A DNA stretch of 64,000 nt from Streptomyces sp. NBC_01275 (lineage in GTDB: Bacteria > Actinomycetota > Actinomycetes > Streptomycetales > Streptomycetaceae), in contig NZ_JAPEOZ010000001.1 of assembly GCF_026340655.1 (NCBI RefSeq), positions 5,952,001 through 6,016,000 of the forward strand. The letters run 5' to 3'. The notes beneath the pieces were generated by a model. That model saw only the letters and a program-made list of their open reading frames with translations. It did not search any database and had not been told where the DNA came from. Below are positions 50,108 to 59,680 of this stretch, piece after piece. The position numbers and the translations under genes were made by a program. The number at the start of each line of letters is the position of its first letter. The stretch's first letter is position 1.

Positions 50108-51669
50108 CCGCCGAGAGCAACAAGCGGCCCCTTCGCCGGGCGCTCGTCAGCGTCTACGACAAGACCGGGCTCGAGGAGCTCGCCCGCGGGCTGCACGCGG
50201 CCGGTGTCGAGCTGGTGTCGACCGGTTCCACCGCCTCCAGGATCGCCGCCGCCGGCGTTCCCGTGACCAAGGTCGAGGAGCTGACCGGCTTCCCCGAGTG
50301 CCTGGACGGCCGGGTCAAGACCCTGCACCCCAAGGTGCACGCGGGCATCCTCGCCGACCTGCGGCTGGAGAGCCACCGCGAGCAGCTCGCCGAGCTGGGC
50401 GTGGAGCCGTTCGACCTGGTCGTCGTCAACCTCTACCCGTTCCGCGAGACGGTCGCCTCGGGCGCCTCGCCGGACGAGTGCGTCGAGCAGATCGACATCG
50501 GCGGGCCGTCCATGGTGCGCGCCGCCGCCAAGAACCACCCCTCCGTCGCCGTCGTCACCAGCCCGGCGCGCTACGCCGACGTCCTGGCCGCCGCGCAGTC
50601 CGGCGGATTCGACCTCACCACGCGCAAGCGGCTCGCCGCCGAGGCGTTCCAGCACACGGCCGCCTACGACGTGGCCGTCGCCTCCTGGTTCGCGTCGTCC
50701 TACGCGCCCGTGGACGAGTCGCGGTTCCCCGACTTCCTCGGCGCGACCTGGGAGCGCCGGAGCACCCTGCGCTACGGCGAGAACCCGCACCAGCCCGCCG
50801 CCCTCTACGTGGACGGGACGGGCGGCGGACTCGCCGAGGCCGAGCAGCTGCACGGCAAGGAGATGTCGTACAACAACTACACGGACACGGACGCCGCCCA
50901 CCGTGCCGCGTACGACCACGCCGAGCCGGCCGTCGCGATCATCAAGCACGCCAACCCGTGCGGGATCGCGGTCGGCGCGGACGTCGCCGAGGCGCACCGC
51001 AAGGCGCACGCCTGTGACCCGCTGTCGGCGTTCGGCGGCGTCATCGCCGTGAACCGGCCGGTCAGCAAGGAGATGGCGGAGCAGGTCGCGGACATCTTCA
51101 CCGAGGTCATCGTCGCGCCCGCCTATGAGGAGGGGGCCCTCGAAGCCCTCGCCAAGAAGAAGAACATCCGGGTGCTCAAGGCCCCGTCCGGTCCGTCCAA
51201 CCCCGTCGAGCTCAAGCCCGTGGGCGGCGGCGCGCTGCTCCAGGTCACCGACCGGCTCCAGGCCGACGGCGACGACCCGGCCCACTGGACCCTGGCGACC
51301 GGCGAGGCGCTGTCCGAGGCCGAGCTGGCCGAGCTGGCCTTCGCCTGGAAGGCCTGCCGGGCGGTGAAGTCCAACGCCATCCTGCTCGCCAAGGACGGCG
51401 CCTCGGTCGGCGTCGGCATGGGCCAGGTCAACCGGGTCGACTCCGCCAAGCTGGCCGTCGAGCGGGCCGGCGCGGAGCGCGCGCAGGGGTCGTACGCCGC
51501 CTCCGACGCGTTCTTCCCCTTCCCCGACGGGCTGGAGATCCTCGTCGAGGCGGGTGTCAAGGCCGTGGTCCAGCCCGGCGGTTCGATCCGCGACGAGCTG
51601 GTCGTGGAGGCAGCGAAGAAGGCGGGCGTGACGATGTACTTCACGGGCACGCGCCACTTCTTCCACTAA
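50104..51669 (+). CDS. purH: Bifunctional AICAR formyltransferase/IMP cyclohydrolase
   Basis: PurH, 521 aa, last two steps of IMP synthesis. N-terminal IMP cyclohydrolase (MGS-like) domain begins [28 protein letters not shown]; the C-terminal AICAR transformylase domain has [13 protein letters not shown], the catalytic KHANPCG and the final [14 protein letters not shown]. Full length, ending [14 protein letters not shown] start overlapping purN (GTGA). Confidence 0.96.
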   Translation: MTAESNKRPLRRALVSVYDKTGLEELARGLHAAGVELVSTGSTASRIAAAGVPVTKVEELTGFPECLDGRVKTLHPKVHAGILADLRLESHREQLAELGVEPFDLVVVNLYPFRETVASGASPDECVEQIDIGGPSMVRAAAKNHPSVAVVTSPARYADVLAAAQSGGFDLTTRKRLAAEAFQHTAAYDVAVASWFASSYAPVDESRFPDFLGATWERRSTLRYGENPHQPAALYVDGTGGGLAEAEQLHGKEMSYNNYTDTDAAHRAAYDHAEPAVAIIKHANPCGIAVGADVAEAHRKAHACDPLSAFGGVIAVNRPVSKEMAEQVADIFTEVIVAPAYEEGALEALAKKKNIRVLKAPSGPSNPVELKPVGGGALLQVTDRLQADGDDPAHWTLATGEALSEAELAELAFAWKACRAVKSNAILLAKDGASVGVGMGQVNRVDSAKLAVERAGAERAQGSYAASDAFFPFPDGLEILVEAGVKAVVQPGGSIRDELVVEAAKKAGVTMYFTGTRHFFH

Positions 51670-51682
51670 GGAATGCGCAGTT

Positions 51683-51713
51683 GACGGCCCGTCGGATTCT
51701 TCGGCGGGCCGTC
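51683..51713 (+). terminator. purNH terminator
   Basis: 9-bp perfect stem (51683-51691 with 51705-51713), starting 13 nt after the purH stop. Modest strength. Confidence 0.6.
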
Positions 51714-51828
51714 CCGCTGTATAACCGGTCCAACTCGCCTTTCGCACAAGCGTGCTGAGCTAACCTCGCGCAGACACAGGGCGTCACCGCACGCCCCGCA
51801 CCGCACGCCCCGCACCCCGCACCCACGG

Positions 51829-51863
51829 AGCGGGCGGTACGGCAGTGCGCCGTACCGCCCGCT
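51829..51863 (-). terminator. Terminator of the I36-like gene
   Basis: 14-bp perfect stem (51829-51842 with 51850-51863), 7-nt loop, 20 nt after the stop of the leftward gene ending at 51884. No T run on that strand. Upstream of it lie ACGCCCCGCACC direct repeats. Confidence 0.75.
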
Positions 51864-51883
51864 GCGCTGTGCCGTGTCGTGGG

Positions 51884-52336
51884 TCAGGTCAGCAGGGTGG
51901 AGCAGGCGCTGCTGCTCACCCACTGGTGGGAGGTGATGTTGTCGTTCACGCCGACGCCGTTGCTGAACGCGTTGTCGGTGAGGTTGTCGGCGTACAGCTC
52001 GCCCGGGAGCAGACAGGCGTGGCCGCCGCCGTAGTTGACGTCCTGGTAGAACTTCACGACGTCGTTGCCGCCGGTGTAGCCGCGGTTCATGACGGACGTG
52101 GCCTTGTCGTTGGCGCCGTCGCCCCACCAGCTGCTGTTCCCCGGGGTGCTGATCAGCAGGGTGCCGGTGCAGTCCAGGTCCTGCCAGGCGTACATGTTGC
52201 CGTTGCGCGCGCCCCACTTGCTGTTGCAGCCAGGACCGGGGACGGCGCTGCCCGCTGCCTGCGAGGTGGTGGCGGGCACGACGACGGCCAGGGCGGTGAG
52301 CCCGAGAAGCGCTGCGGTGACGGTGAACTTGCGCAT
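51884..52336 (-). CDS. Secreted peptidase-inhibitor I36-like protein
   Basis: Secreted protein of 150 aa, recognised as the peptidase inhibitor I36 / beta-gamma-crystallin-like group (Streptomyces metalloproteinase inhibitor type). Signal peptide at about residues 1-28 (MRKFTVTAALLGLTALAVVV..SQAA). The mature part has three or more Cys and crystallin-like blocks MYAWQDLDCTG and VVKFYQDVNYGGGHACLLPGE. Inhibition of an extracellular protease is the family precedent, not shown here; a structural wall or stress protein is also possible. ATG at 52336 follows GAGGGG. The whole 109-nt spacer before it lacks U on the mRNA strand, which is very unusual. Confidence 0.85.
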   Translation of the reverse strand: MRKFTVTAALLGLTALAVVVPATTSQAAGSAVPGPGCNSKWGARNGNMYAWQDLDCTGTLLISTPGNSSWWGDGANDKATSVMNRGYTGGNDVVKFYQDVNYGGGHACLLPGELYADNLTDNAFSNGVGVNDNITSHQWVSSSACSTLLT

Positions 52337-52447
52337 GGTGTTTCCCCTCGTTTCGCTGTTTCTCTTGCTGTTTGTGCTGCTGTTTGTGCTGCTGTTTCTT
52401 TGTTTTCTGTTTCTTCTGTTTCTTCTGTTTCTTGCTGCGCGGTGGTC
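52337..52447 (-). promoter_or_regulatory. U-free, A-rich leader of the I36-like gene
   Basis: On the coding (minus) strand the 111 nt from the end of the upstream lipoprotein gene to the ATG contain no T. They consist of AAC/CAG/AGA words such as repeated CAGAAGAAA and CAGCAGCACAAA. Such RNA can form only G-C pairs and should be unstructured. No promoter is evident inside, so it is either an intercistronic spacer or a long leader. Confidence 0.7.
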
Positions 52448-53381
52448 AGCCGCGTTCCGGAACGATCTGCACGGCCCGGTCGTAGGCCTGCTGACCGAGA
52501 AGCCGGAAGGTCCCGACGTCCTTGCCGTACTGGGCGTTCCGGTCGAGCAGGCGGTCTTGGTAGTACGTCTCCCGGGCCTCGGCCACGGACCGCAGGGAGG
52601 TCGTGCGGGCGCAGGTCGCGTCGGCGACGGCGGTCCTGCGTTCGGCGGTGAACGCCTGGTCGGCGCGGGCCGCGCCCAGCCGGGCGGTGCTGACCCGGAC
52701 GGCGTCACGGGCCGCCTGCGGGTCCTTGTAGGGCTGCCCGGCGTCCTTCATGCAGCGAGCCCAGTCCCGGACCGCCGCCGTGAGCCGACGGTCCTTCATC
52801 AGCTGCGCGCTGTAGAGGGAGTCGACGCCCATGGCGACCTTGCTGGTGCGGAACCATTCGGCCGGGTCGCCGTAGAGCGCGCGCTCGGCCTCCTCCGTAC
52901 AGCCGCCGAGGCGTCTGCGGATCTCCCCGCCGCCTCCCGGCAGCGGCGCGACGACCGTACGGGCGTCGGCGCCGCCGTCGAGCGCGGTGTCGAAGGCGGT
53001 GCGCCGGGACGCGGAGAGGCTCTGGCGGTAGACGCCGTTGGGGTTGCGCTCATGGATCCGTTCGTTCTTCGCGTCGATCCGGCCGCCGTACCCGTACGTC
53101 CGCGCCCACGCCACGTCGTCCTGCACGTATCGCACCGGCTTGCTCTCGCGCAGGGTGAGGGTGCGGTCCTCCCAGTAGGAGAAGCCGTGCCGCTTCATGC
53201 ACTGCCCGGTCAGGTGCTGGGCCGCGTCGCCGACGCGGAGCTCCTGCTGCCAGGTCAGCGGCGCGGCCGGCCTGCCATGACCCGGGGAGTCCGAGCCGCC
53301 GGGACCGCATCCCGTCGTGACGGTCGCGACGACCCCCGTAACCGCCGCGACCGCACACAGCGAAGCGAGTCCACGCTTCAT
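52446..53381 (-). CDS. Lipoprotein, unknown function
   Basis: Putative lipoprotein of 311 aa: signal MKRGLASLCAVAAVTGVVATV with lipobox VTTGC (Cys25), then a Gly/Ser/Pro linker. The mature domain has Cys residues spread in GQCMKRHGFSYW, GGCTEEAERALYG, WARCMKDAGQPY and DATCARTTSL, the WARCMKDAG-type block being common in streptomycete lipoproteins. No enzyme motif is visible. ATG at 53381 with a GGGG-rich ribosome site. The gene directly precedes the I36-like gene in the same direction, joined by the U-free spacer, so they may be one transcript. Confidence 0.8.
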   Translation of the reverse strand: MKRGLASLCAVAAVTGVVATVTTGCGPGGSDSPGHGRPAAPLTWQQELRVGDAAQHLTGQCMKRHGFSYWEDRTLTLRESKPVRYVQDDVAWARTYGYGGRIDAKNERIHERNPNGVYRQSLSASRRTAFDTALDGGADARTVVAPLPGGGGEIRRRLGGCTEEAERALYGDPAEWFRTSKVAMGVDSLYSAQLMKDRRLTAAVRDWARCMKDAGQPYKDPQAARDAVRVSTARLGAARADQAFTAERRTAVADATCARTTSLRSVAEARETYYQDRLLDRNAQYGKDVGTFRLLGQQAYDRAVQIVPERG

Positions 53382-53495
53382 GCCCCGTTCCCCCGTTTCC
53401 CTGTCGACGGGGCGTTCCCCCGTTGCCGGCTCTTCTCTCCGGCACTCACACCATCGGGCACGGCAGGGACGAGGGGTACCTCGGAACTCTCAGGG

Positions 53496-55088
53496 TCACT
53501 TCCCAGGCTTGCCGGGGGGCGTGTACTCCTCGAGATAGTGCGCGACCCGCGTGGCGTAGGCCTGGTACTTCGTCGGGACCCCGCCGGCCTTGTTCACCAC
53601 GTCCCACGACGTCCGGTAGGCGGCGGCGACCAGGACGCGCCGGTCGCCGGTGAGGTCGTCCTTCAGGCGGGGCGCGATCCAGCACAGATAGCGGCCCATG
53701 GCCGGGATGGACTCGGCCGGCGGGAAGGGCGGCGACGGGACGGTCTCGCCGGGCGTGCCGTCCGGGTTCATCCACCAGCGCAGTACGTGAGGAGTCCAGC
53801 GGGCGATGCCGTACTCGTCCATCGCCGGGTCGGAGAGGGCCGGGTCGAAGTCGCTCTCCACCTTCAGCATGGCGGCGATCAGCGCGGACGTGACGGGCCG
53901 CTGGTCGCAGTCGCGGGCCGTCTCGACGATCAGCAGCCGGTACGCGGCCGGCACGCCCTTGTCGGTACGCAGGTCCGTGGCCCCGTACTGGGCCGCACTG
54001 TCCGCCGCCGCGCCGCCGGCCCCACCGCCGGACCCGGAGCCCACGGCCCAGTTCCAGCTGCTGATGCCGTACCCGAGGCCCGCCACGGCGGCGGTGGCCA
54101 GAGCGGCGGCCAGGCCGGCCGTACGACGTCCGAGGCGGGCCGGCAGCAGACGGCGGAAGCGGCGGCCGGCGGACGCGGCGCCGGTGGCCGTCTCCACGAG
54201 GCGCAGCAAGGCCTCGGTCCCGAGGCGGTCGGCGTGGGTGCGGGCCAGGCAGGCGCGGACGATCTCGCCCCAGCAGGGCGGGAGTTCGGGGGACAGCCGC
54301 AGTTCGTCGGCGCCCCGGGCGTAGGCGACGGCCGCGTCCCGGCGGGCCGACGGCGTGCCGCCGGGCAGCGGGAAGGAACCGGTGAGCACGAGGTGGGCGA
54401 GGACGCCGAAGGCCCACACGTCGGCCGAGGGACGGATCCGGCGGCCGCGTTCGCCGATCTCGGCCCACAGCAGTTCGGGCGGGGTGTAGTCGGGGGTGGA
54501 GAAGGCGGGGGTGTACGCGTGCGTGCCCTCCATCTCCGCGGCCATGTTGAAGTCGGCGAGCCGGGCCGAACCGTCCTTCATCAGAAGGACGTTGGCGGGC
54601 TTGAGGTCGCCGTGCACCCAGCCCGCGCGGTGCAGCTGGGCCAGCCCGGCGCAGACCTGGCCGAGCAGCGCCTGACCGGCCGCGGGCCCGGGGTCGCGCT
54701 TCAGCAGCGCGGCCAGGGAGTCCTCGGCCTTCTCCAGCACGAGCACGGTCGCGCCGTCGAGCTCGGGCCGGGACGGGTCGTCGACGGTGAGGGTCTCGTA
54801 CAGCCGGATGAGCCGCGGGCTGGCGAGCCGGCTCAGCAACTCCACCTCCCGCTCGGCCAGTTCCCGCAGATGGGCGAGCTGACGAGGGGTGCGGGTGCCG
54901 GTGGGCAGGAACTTGAGAGCGGCGGTCTTCGGTACGTCGGGCAGGGCATCGTTGTCAGGGAGGCCGCCCGCGCGCAGCCGCAGCGCCGCGTACACGCTGC
55001 CGAACGCGCCCGTCGCGATCGGCTCCCGCACCTCCCACCGCCCGACCCGGTAGCCGCGGGGGACCCGGACGGCGTACGGCTCGGTCAC
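53496..55088 (-). CDS. Ser/Thr kinase-like protein fused to a lytic-transglycosylase-like domain
   Basis: Membrane protein of 530 aa. N-terminal kinase domain (about 18-300): glycine loop ATGAFGSV (25-32), Lys59 in AALKF, catalytic loop HGDLKPAN (159-166; HGD instead of HRD), DFN at 179-181 where DFG is expected, and TPPE. One membrane helix (about 324-343) is followed by a Gly-rich linker and an outside domain (about 385-520) that looks like an SLT/lysozyme-fold transglycosylase: ALIAAMLKVESDFDP with candidate catalytic E411, then DEYGIARWTP. GTG at 55088 overlaps the FHA gene stop (GTGA). Altered HGD and DFN suggest a modified or inactive kinase. The fusion links signalling to wall cleavage. 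Confidence 0.85.
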   Translation of the reverse strand: MTEPYAVRVPRGYRVGRWEVREPIATGAFGSVYAALRLRAGGLPDNDALPDVPKTAALKFLPTGTRTPRQLAHLRELAEREVELLSRLASPRLIRLYETLTVDDPSRPELDGATVLVLEKAEDSLAALLKRDPGPAAGQALLGQVCAGLAQLHRAGWVHGDLKPANVLLMKDGSARLADFNMAAEMEGTHAYTPAFSTPDYTPPELLWAEIGERGRRIRPSADVWAFGVLAHLVLTGSFPLPGGTPSARRDAAVAYARGADELRLSPELPPCWGEIVRACLARTHADRLGTEALLRLVETATGAASAGRRFRRLLPARLGRRTAGLAAALATAAVAGLGYGISSWNWAVGSGSGGGAGGAAADSAAQYGATDLRTDKGVPAAYRLLIVETARDCDQRPVTSALIAAMLKVESDFDPALSDPAMDEYGIARWTPHVLRWWMNPDGTPGETVPSPPFPPAESIPAMGRYLCWIAPRLKDDLTGDRRVLVAAAYRTSWDVVNKAGGVPTKYQAYATRVAHYLEEYTPPGKPGK

Positions 55089-55849
55089 CGCACCCCCGGT
55101 GTGGGCGTGGACACGGACAGGAGAGCGAGGTCGTCCTCGCGTACGAGGTCGAAGCGGAGCGCCAGCGAGACGAGGGACTCCTTCTTGCCGTTGAGGCGCG
55201 GGCCCGGGTCCGCCGTGTCGGGGCCGGGCTTGAGGCGCAGCTTCACGGCCAGGTAGTCGATGTTCCACTGCACGGAGGTGCGGGAGGCGGCCGGCCAGCC
55301 GGGGCGCAGCCGGGCCACGACCTGGTCGACCGTGGGCAGCGGGGCGTGCGGCTCGCCGCGCAGCCGGGGCTCGCACAGCGCGGCCAGCACCGCGAAGTAC
55401 CGCTTGCTGCGGTCCAGGGAGAACGCGGGCGTCGTGGCGGCCCCGTCCGGTCCGAACGCCGTGTCCAGGTAGTCGTGGCGCGGTGCCCACACCTCGACGC
55501 CGAGCAGATCGCCCGCCGCGGGCAGCACGATCCGGGCGAACTCGAAGGGGACCGGCGCGTCCAGCCGCCCCGGCGCGACCTTGATGTGCTCGCCCGCGCC
55601 CTCCGGGTTCTCCACGACGTACGTCTGGTCCCGGCTGAAGTTGCTCAGTATCCAGAACGCGCCCTGCGCGGTGATCTCGCCGGCCCGCCGGGAGACGCCC
55701 TCGTGCGCGATCTCCAGGTCGTTCTCGTGGACGGACCGCCCGAAGGCCAGCCGTTCACCAGGGGCGAGTCGAAGCCGGCGCCGGGGCTCATGGCCGCCGC
55801 GCCCGTCCTCCGGCCGCTGTGCCGGAGCTACGACGATGATGCTGTACAC
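55085..55849 (-). CDS. FHA-domain protein coupled to the kinase
   Basis: Protein of 254 aa with an N-terminal forkhead-associated domain (about 30-100): FGRSVHENDLEIAHEGVSRRAGEI contains the usual GR, S and SR positions that bind phospho-threonine. The remaining 150 residues include TVDQVVARLRPGWPAASRTSVQWNIDYLAVKLRL, helix-turn-helix-like, of unknown role. GTG at 55849 has GGGAG seven bases upstream; a GTG at 55870 is less likely. Its stop overlaps the start of the kinase-transglycosylase gene, so the two proteins are made together and the FHA domain probably reads that kinase's phosphorylation. Confidence 0.85.
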   Translation of the reverse strand: MYSIIVVAPAQRPEDGRGGHEPRRRLRLAPGERLAFGRSVHENDLEIAHEGVSRRAGEITAQGAFWILSNFSRDQTYVVENPEGAGEHIKVAPGRLDAPVPFEFARIVLPAAGDLLGVEVWAPRHDYLDTAFGPDGAATTPAFSLDRSKRYFAVLAALCEPRLRGEPHAPLPTVDQVVARLRPGWPAASRTSVQWNIDYLAVKLRLKPGPDTADPGPRLNGKKESLVSLALRFDLVREDDLALLSVSTPTPGVR

Positions 55850-55985
55850 GGTGTGTCTCCCGCTCCCCACCCGCGCCTACGGCATCAGGGTGGGCGACGG
55901 GACGGGGTCGTGTCACGGCATGACACGACCCCGGCGAGGATTGGCGCGAAGACGTCGTTGTCCGACCGCCTCGTCCCGCGTGCGC

Positions 55986-56627
55986 TCAGAACCTCGGACG
56001 GCGGAACCAGTCCGCCGTCGCCCGCTTCGAGGCGAAGACGATCAGCAGGATGGCGACGATGAGCACGACGAGGCCGAGGCCGTAGATCGCGAGCGTGAAG
56101 ATGCCGGAGATGATCGCGAACGAGCCGTAGACGATGGAGCACACGCGCACTCCGTTGCCGCCCTTGGCGTACTGGAGCAGGAGGATCAGGCCGAGCACCG
56201 CGAACACGGCGGCCAGGGCCAGGAAGAAGACGACGACGCCCTTGCCGAGGTCCGCGAACTTCTCCGTCTCCGAGTCGCCGGTGATGCCCGCGTCGGCCAT
56301 GGTCTGGTCCCACTTGGACAGCGTGTAGGCGTAGACGCCGGTGACGATCACGTGGGCCAGGACGAGCACGGCCAGGAAGATCTGCGCGGCACGGGTGATG
56401 CCGGGCATCGCGAACGGGCCCGCGGGGCCGCCCGGGTACCCGCCCTGGAACTGGCCGGCGGCGGCCGGGTACGGCTGCTGCTGGTACGGCGGCGCCTGCG
56501 GGATGCCGTAGCCCTGGGGAGGGGGCGGGGGCTGCTGCGGGTAGCCGTAGCCCGGTCCGCCGGGTCCGGCGGGCGGCGGCTGCTGGGGCGGCGGGCCGTA
56601 GGGGTTGTTCGGGTCGCCGAAACTCAT
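55986..56627 (-). CDS. Membrane protein with Pro/Gln/Tyr-rich N-terminus
   Basis: Protein of 213 aa. Residues 1-75 are disordered and rich in Pro, Gly, Gln and Tyr (PYGPPPQQPPPAGPGG-like), then three or four helices (AAQIFLAVLVLAHVIVTGVYAY; VVVFFLALAAVFAVLGLILLLQYA; VCSIVYGSFAIISGIFTLAIYGLGLVVLIVAILLIVF) and a basic end. No known function. ATG at 56627. Divergent from folD and 137 bp away from the FHA gene in the same direction. Confidence 0.8.
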   Translation of the reverse strand: MSFGDPNNPYGPPPQQPPPAGPGGPGYGYPQQPPPPPQGYGIPQAPPYQQQPYPAAAGQFQGGYPGGPAGPFAMPGITRAAQIFLAVLVLAHVIVTGVYAYTLSKWDQTMADAGITGDSETEKFADLGKGVVVFFLALAAVFAVLGLILLLQYAKGGNGVRVCSIVYGSFAIISGIFTLAIYGLGLVVLIVAILLIVFASKRATADWFRRPRF

Positions 56628-56888
56628 GGCGGTCCTTCCTCCGTGTGCACGTGAGTGCGGGGACGACGGGCGGTCTGGCGCGGAGGAAGGTCTACAGATG
56701 CGGTTCGTCCCCCCGGTACTGCCCGCGGCACTGTGGCGTCAATCGTTCTGCAATGGCCGGTTTCTTGTCCAGCCGCATTCCGTAGGTGTTGTGCAAGTGC
56801 AACATCAACGATCAAGGGCGAACAGGACCGGACCGGTCGGAGGGGCCGGATTGGAACCGGGGGCCCGTCATCCGGGAGGATGGTCACC

Positions 56889-57743
56889 ATGACCGCCCAG
56901 ATTCTCGATGGCAAGGCCACCGCAGCCGAGATCAAGTCCGATCTGACCGCCCGCGTGGCGGCGCTGAAGGAGAAGGGTGTGACGCCCGGCCTCGGCACGA
57001 TCCTCGTCGGGGACGATCCCGGCAGCCAGAAGTACGTCGCCGGAAAGCACCGCGACTGCGCCCAGGTCGGCATCGCCTCCATCCAGCGCGAGCTGCCCGC
57101 CACGGCCACGCAGGAGGAGATCGAGGCGGTCGTCCACGAGCTGAACGACGACCCCGCCTGCACCGGCTACATCGTCCAGCTCCCGCTGCCCAAGGGCATC
57201 GACGAGAACCGCGTCCTGGAGCTGATGGACCCGGTCAAGGACGCGGACGGTCTGCACCCGACCAACCTCGGCCGCCTGGTCCTGAACGAGCCCGCGCCCC
57301 TGCCCTGCACCCCCAACGGCGTGCTCACCCTGTTGCGCCGCCACGGCGTGGAGATCAACGGCGCGGAGGTCGTGGTCGTCGGCCGCGGCGTCACCATCGG
57401 CCGCTCGATGCCGCTGCTGCTGACCCGGCGCAGCGAGAACGCCACGGTGACCCAGTGCCACACCGGCACCCGCGACCTCTCCGCCCACCTCAAGCGCGCG
57501 GACATCGTCATCGCGGCCGCGGGCTCCGCCCATCTGGTCCGGGCCGAGGACGTCAAGCCGGGGGCGGCCGTCCTCGACGTCGGCGTCTCCCGCAACGCGG
57601 ACGGCAAGATCGTGGGCGACGTCCACCCGGACGTCCGCGAGGTCGCCGGCTGGATCTCCCCCAACCCCGGCGGCGTCGGCCCGATGACCCGCGCCCAACT
57701 GCTCGTCAACGTGGTCGAGGCGGCCGAGCGCAGTGCCGGCTGA
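56889..57743 (+). CDS. folD: Methylene-THF dehydrogenase/cyclohydrolase
   Basis: Bifunctional FolD, 284 aa: NADP+-dependent 5,10-methylene-THF dehydrogenase and 5,10-methenyl-THF cyclohydrolase, supplying 10-formyl-THF for the purN/purH reactions. The Tyr-x3-Lys pair is Y49/K53 ([10 protein letters not shown]), then [13 protein letters not shown], the Rossmann [14 protein letters not shown] and the end [20 protein letters not shown] at 56889 has GGGAGG upstream. The 3' end overlaps the DUF3017 gene by 11 nt. Confidence 0.96.
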   Translation: MTAQILDGKATAAEIKSDLTARVAALKEKGVTPGLGTILVGDDPGSQKYVAGKHRDCAQVGIASIQRELPATATQEEIEAVVHELNDDPACTGYIVQLPLPKGIDENRVLELMDPVKDADGLHPTNLGRLVLNEPAPLPCTPNGVLTLLRRHGVEINGAEVVVVGRGVTIGRSMPLLLTRRSENATVTQCHTGTRDLSAHLKRADIVIAAAGSAHLVRAEDVKPGAAVLDVGVSRNADGKIVGDVHPDVREVAGWISPNPGGVGPMTRAQLLVNVVEAAERSAG

Positions 57744-58308
57744 CGACACCTCCGGCAAGGCCGAGGGCAACGAGGACGGCAAGGGCAACGAGGGCAACGA
57801 GGGCAACGAGGGCGGCGAGGGCGGCGAGAACGGCGAGGACGGCAAGGACGGCAAGGACATGGACGACATCGAGGTCCGGGACCCCGTCAGCGCGCCCGAC
57901 GCCGACGGCAAGCCGCGCCGGGTCACCCGCCGCTTCCCGCTGTTCACCCGGGACACCGCGCGCCCCGAGGGCGGCGGCCGGGCCGCTCCCGGCGACGCCC
58001 CGGCGCCCGCCCGGCAGTGGCCGATCATCGCGGTGCTGGGCGTCGTGGCGCTCGGCCTGCTGGTGACCGCGCTCGACCAGTTCCGGATCGGCACGATACT
58101 GATCGGCGCGGCCCTCCTCGCCGGGGCGGCCCTGCGCTGGACCCTCCCCGGCGTCGGCATGCTCGCCGTACGCTCCCGCTTCACCGACATCGCGACCTAC
58201 GGCGTCCTGGGCGCGGCCATCGTCCTGCTGGCCCTGATGGCCCAGCCGGACCCGTGGCTCCAGATCCCGTTCCTGAAGGACACGCTGCATTTCACGGTCG
58301 ACAGCTAG
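57733..58308 (+). CDS. DUF3017 membrane protein
   Basis: Protein of 191 aa. An acidic, disordered N-terminus (about 1-55) is built of Asn-Glu-Gly repeats from AACGAGGGC DNA units, then a cytoplasmic stretch [17 protein letters not shown], then the DUF3017 membrane core with three helices ([55 protein letters not shown]). The family regularly follows folD in actinobacteria. GTG at 57733 overlaps the folD stop. Function unknown. Confidence 0.88.
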   Translation: MPADDTSGKAEGNEDGKGNEGNEGNEGGEGGENGEDGKDGKDMDDIEVRDPVSAPDADGKPRRVTRRFPLFTRDTARPEGGGRAAPGDAPAPARQWPIIAVLGVVALGLLVTALDQFRIGTILIGAALLAGAALRWTLPGVGMLAVRSRFTDIATYGVLGAAIVLLALMAQPDPWLQIPFLKDTLHFTVDS

Positions 58309-58335
58309 ACCGCCGGCCAGGTCGCTCGTACGCCG

Positions 58336-58371
58336 GTGGCCCGCACCTCCCCCCCGGGAGCTGCGGGCCAC
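58336..58371 (+). terminator. Terminator after folD-DUF3017
   Basis: 10-bp perfect stem (58336-58345 with 58362-58371), 16-nt loop, 28 nt after the DUF3017 stop. Confidence 0.65.
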
Positions 58372-58488
58372 GGTGCGTGCGGCGCGGGCGCCGCCCCGCG
58401 TCCCCCGAATCCCGCAGCGGGCGTACAACTTCCGTGGTAGTGCCGGAGGTTGACTCACCGGAGCCGGTCTCGGCGTTACGCTGCGGCG

Positions 58489-59649
58489 ATGCGTATCCCG
58501 GCGCCCCGCCCCTTCGTCGTCGATACGTCGATCGCGTGCGGCACGGTGTGGGCCGCCGTTCTGCTGGGGCGGGAGTCCGTGTCGCAGGGCTGGCCCGAAC
58601 TCGACGCGCGGGCCTTCCTCCTGGTCGTCCTGGCGCATCTCCCGACAGCCGTGCGCGGCAGATGGCCGGTCGCCGTCTTCGTGGCCGCGCAGACCGCCGC
58701 CGTCGTCTACGTCACCCTCGGCTACTGGCCGGTCGTGTGCACCTTCGGCCCCATGCTCGCCCTCTACACCGTGGCGTCCGTGCGCACGACGCGCGTCGCC
58801 TTGGCCTGCGCGGCGACCCTGATCGCGTTCTGGCTGTACGCGGGTGTCGTCAGCGACAGTCCGTCGATGGCGTCGGTCCTCGCCCAGGCGCTGATGTACG
58901 CCGCGGTACTGGTCCGGTTCGGCATCCTGGCCCGCCGCTCCGCCGAACTCACCCTCCGGCTGCGCGAGGAACAGGCCGAACGCGCCCTTCGCGCGGTCGC
59001 CGAGGAACGCGGCCGCATCGCACGGGAGTTGCACGACGTGGTCGCCCACCACATGTCGGTGATCTCGGTACAGGCCGGTCTCGCCCGGTTCGTGTTCGAC
59101 GCCGACCCGGTCACCGCCCGCGGCGCGCTCGGCACCATTGAGGACACCAGCGGCGAGGCCCTGGAGGAGCTGCGCCGCATGCTGTACGTGCTGCGCGAGG
59201 AGGACCCGGAGGCCGCGGCGGCCGCCCCGATGCCCACCCTGGCCCGCCTCGACGACCTCGTGGCCCGGGTCCGCGCCGGCGGCGTCGCCGTCGAGCTGAC
59301 CGTCGAGGGCGCCCCGCGCCCGCTCCCGCCCGGCGTCGAACTCTGCGCCTATCGCATCGTCCAGGAGGCCCTCACCAACGTCCTCAAGCACGCCCGGCAC
59401 GCCCACGCGCGCGTGACGCTCCACTACGGGCAGCGCGACCTCAGCGTCCACGTCACGGACGACGGGGAGGCGGCCGGCCAGGACGTGGGCAGAGGAGCGA
59501 TTCAAGCCAGACTCGGGGCGGACCTCGGACACGGCCCCGGACACGGCTTGATCGGAATGCGCGAGCGGGCCAGGCTCTACGGCGGGACGATCAGCGTCGG
59601 CCCACGCTCCGGCGGCGGATTCGCGGTCGAGCTGACCCTGCCGGCCTAG
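58489..59649 (+). CDS. Sensor histidine kinase (NarL-associated type)
   Basis: Histidine kinase of 386 aa with about five N-terminal membrane helices (to about residue 145), no large outside domain, then a HisKA_3 phosphoacceptor (RIARELHDVVAHHMSVIS, H182) and a GHKL ATPase domain (N box RIVQEALTNVLKHA, GLIGMRERARLYGG). Pairs with the response regulator that begins 31 bp downstream. ATG at 58489 fits the membrane domain start. The lack of a periplasmic sensor suggests it senses within the membrane or through a partner. Confidence 0.92.
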   Translation: MRIPAPRPFVVDTSIACGTVWAAVLLGRESVSQGWPELDARAFLLVVLAHLPTAVRGRWPVAVFVAAQTAAVVYVTLGYWPVVCTFGPMLALYTVASVRTTRVALACAATLIAFWLYAGVVSDSPSMASVLAQALMYAAVLVRFGILARRSAELTLRLREEQAERALRAVAEERGRIARELHDVVAHHMSVISVQAGLARFVFDADPVTARGALGTIEDTSGEALEELRRMLYVLREEDPEAAAAAPMPTLARLDDLVARVRAGGVAVELTVEGAPRPLPPGVELCAYRIVQEALTNVLKHARHAHARVTLHYGQRDLSVHVTDDGEAAGQDVGRGAIQARLGADLGHGPGHGLIGMRERARLYGGTISVGPRSGGGFAVELTLPA

Positions 59650-59680
59650 GCCCGGCGGGGAGGGAGGACGGCCGTACGGG

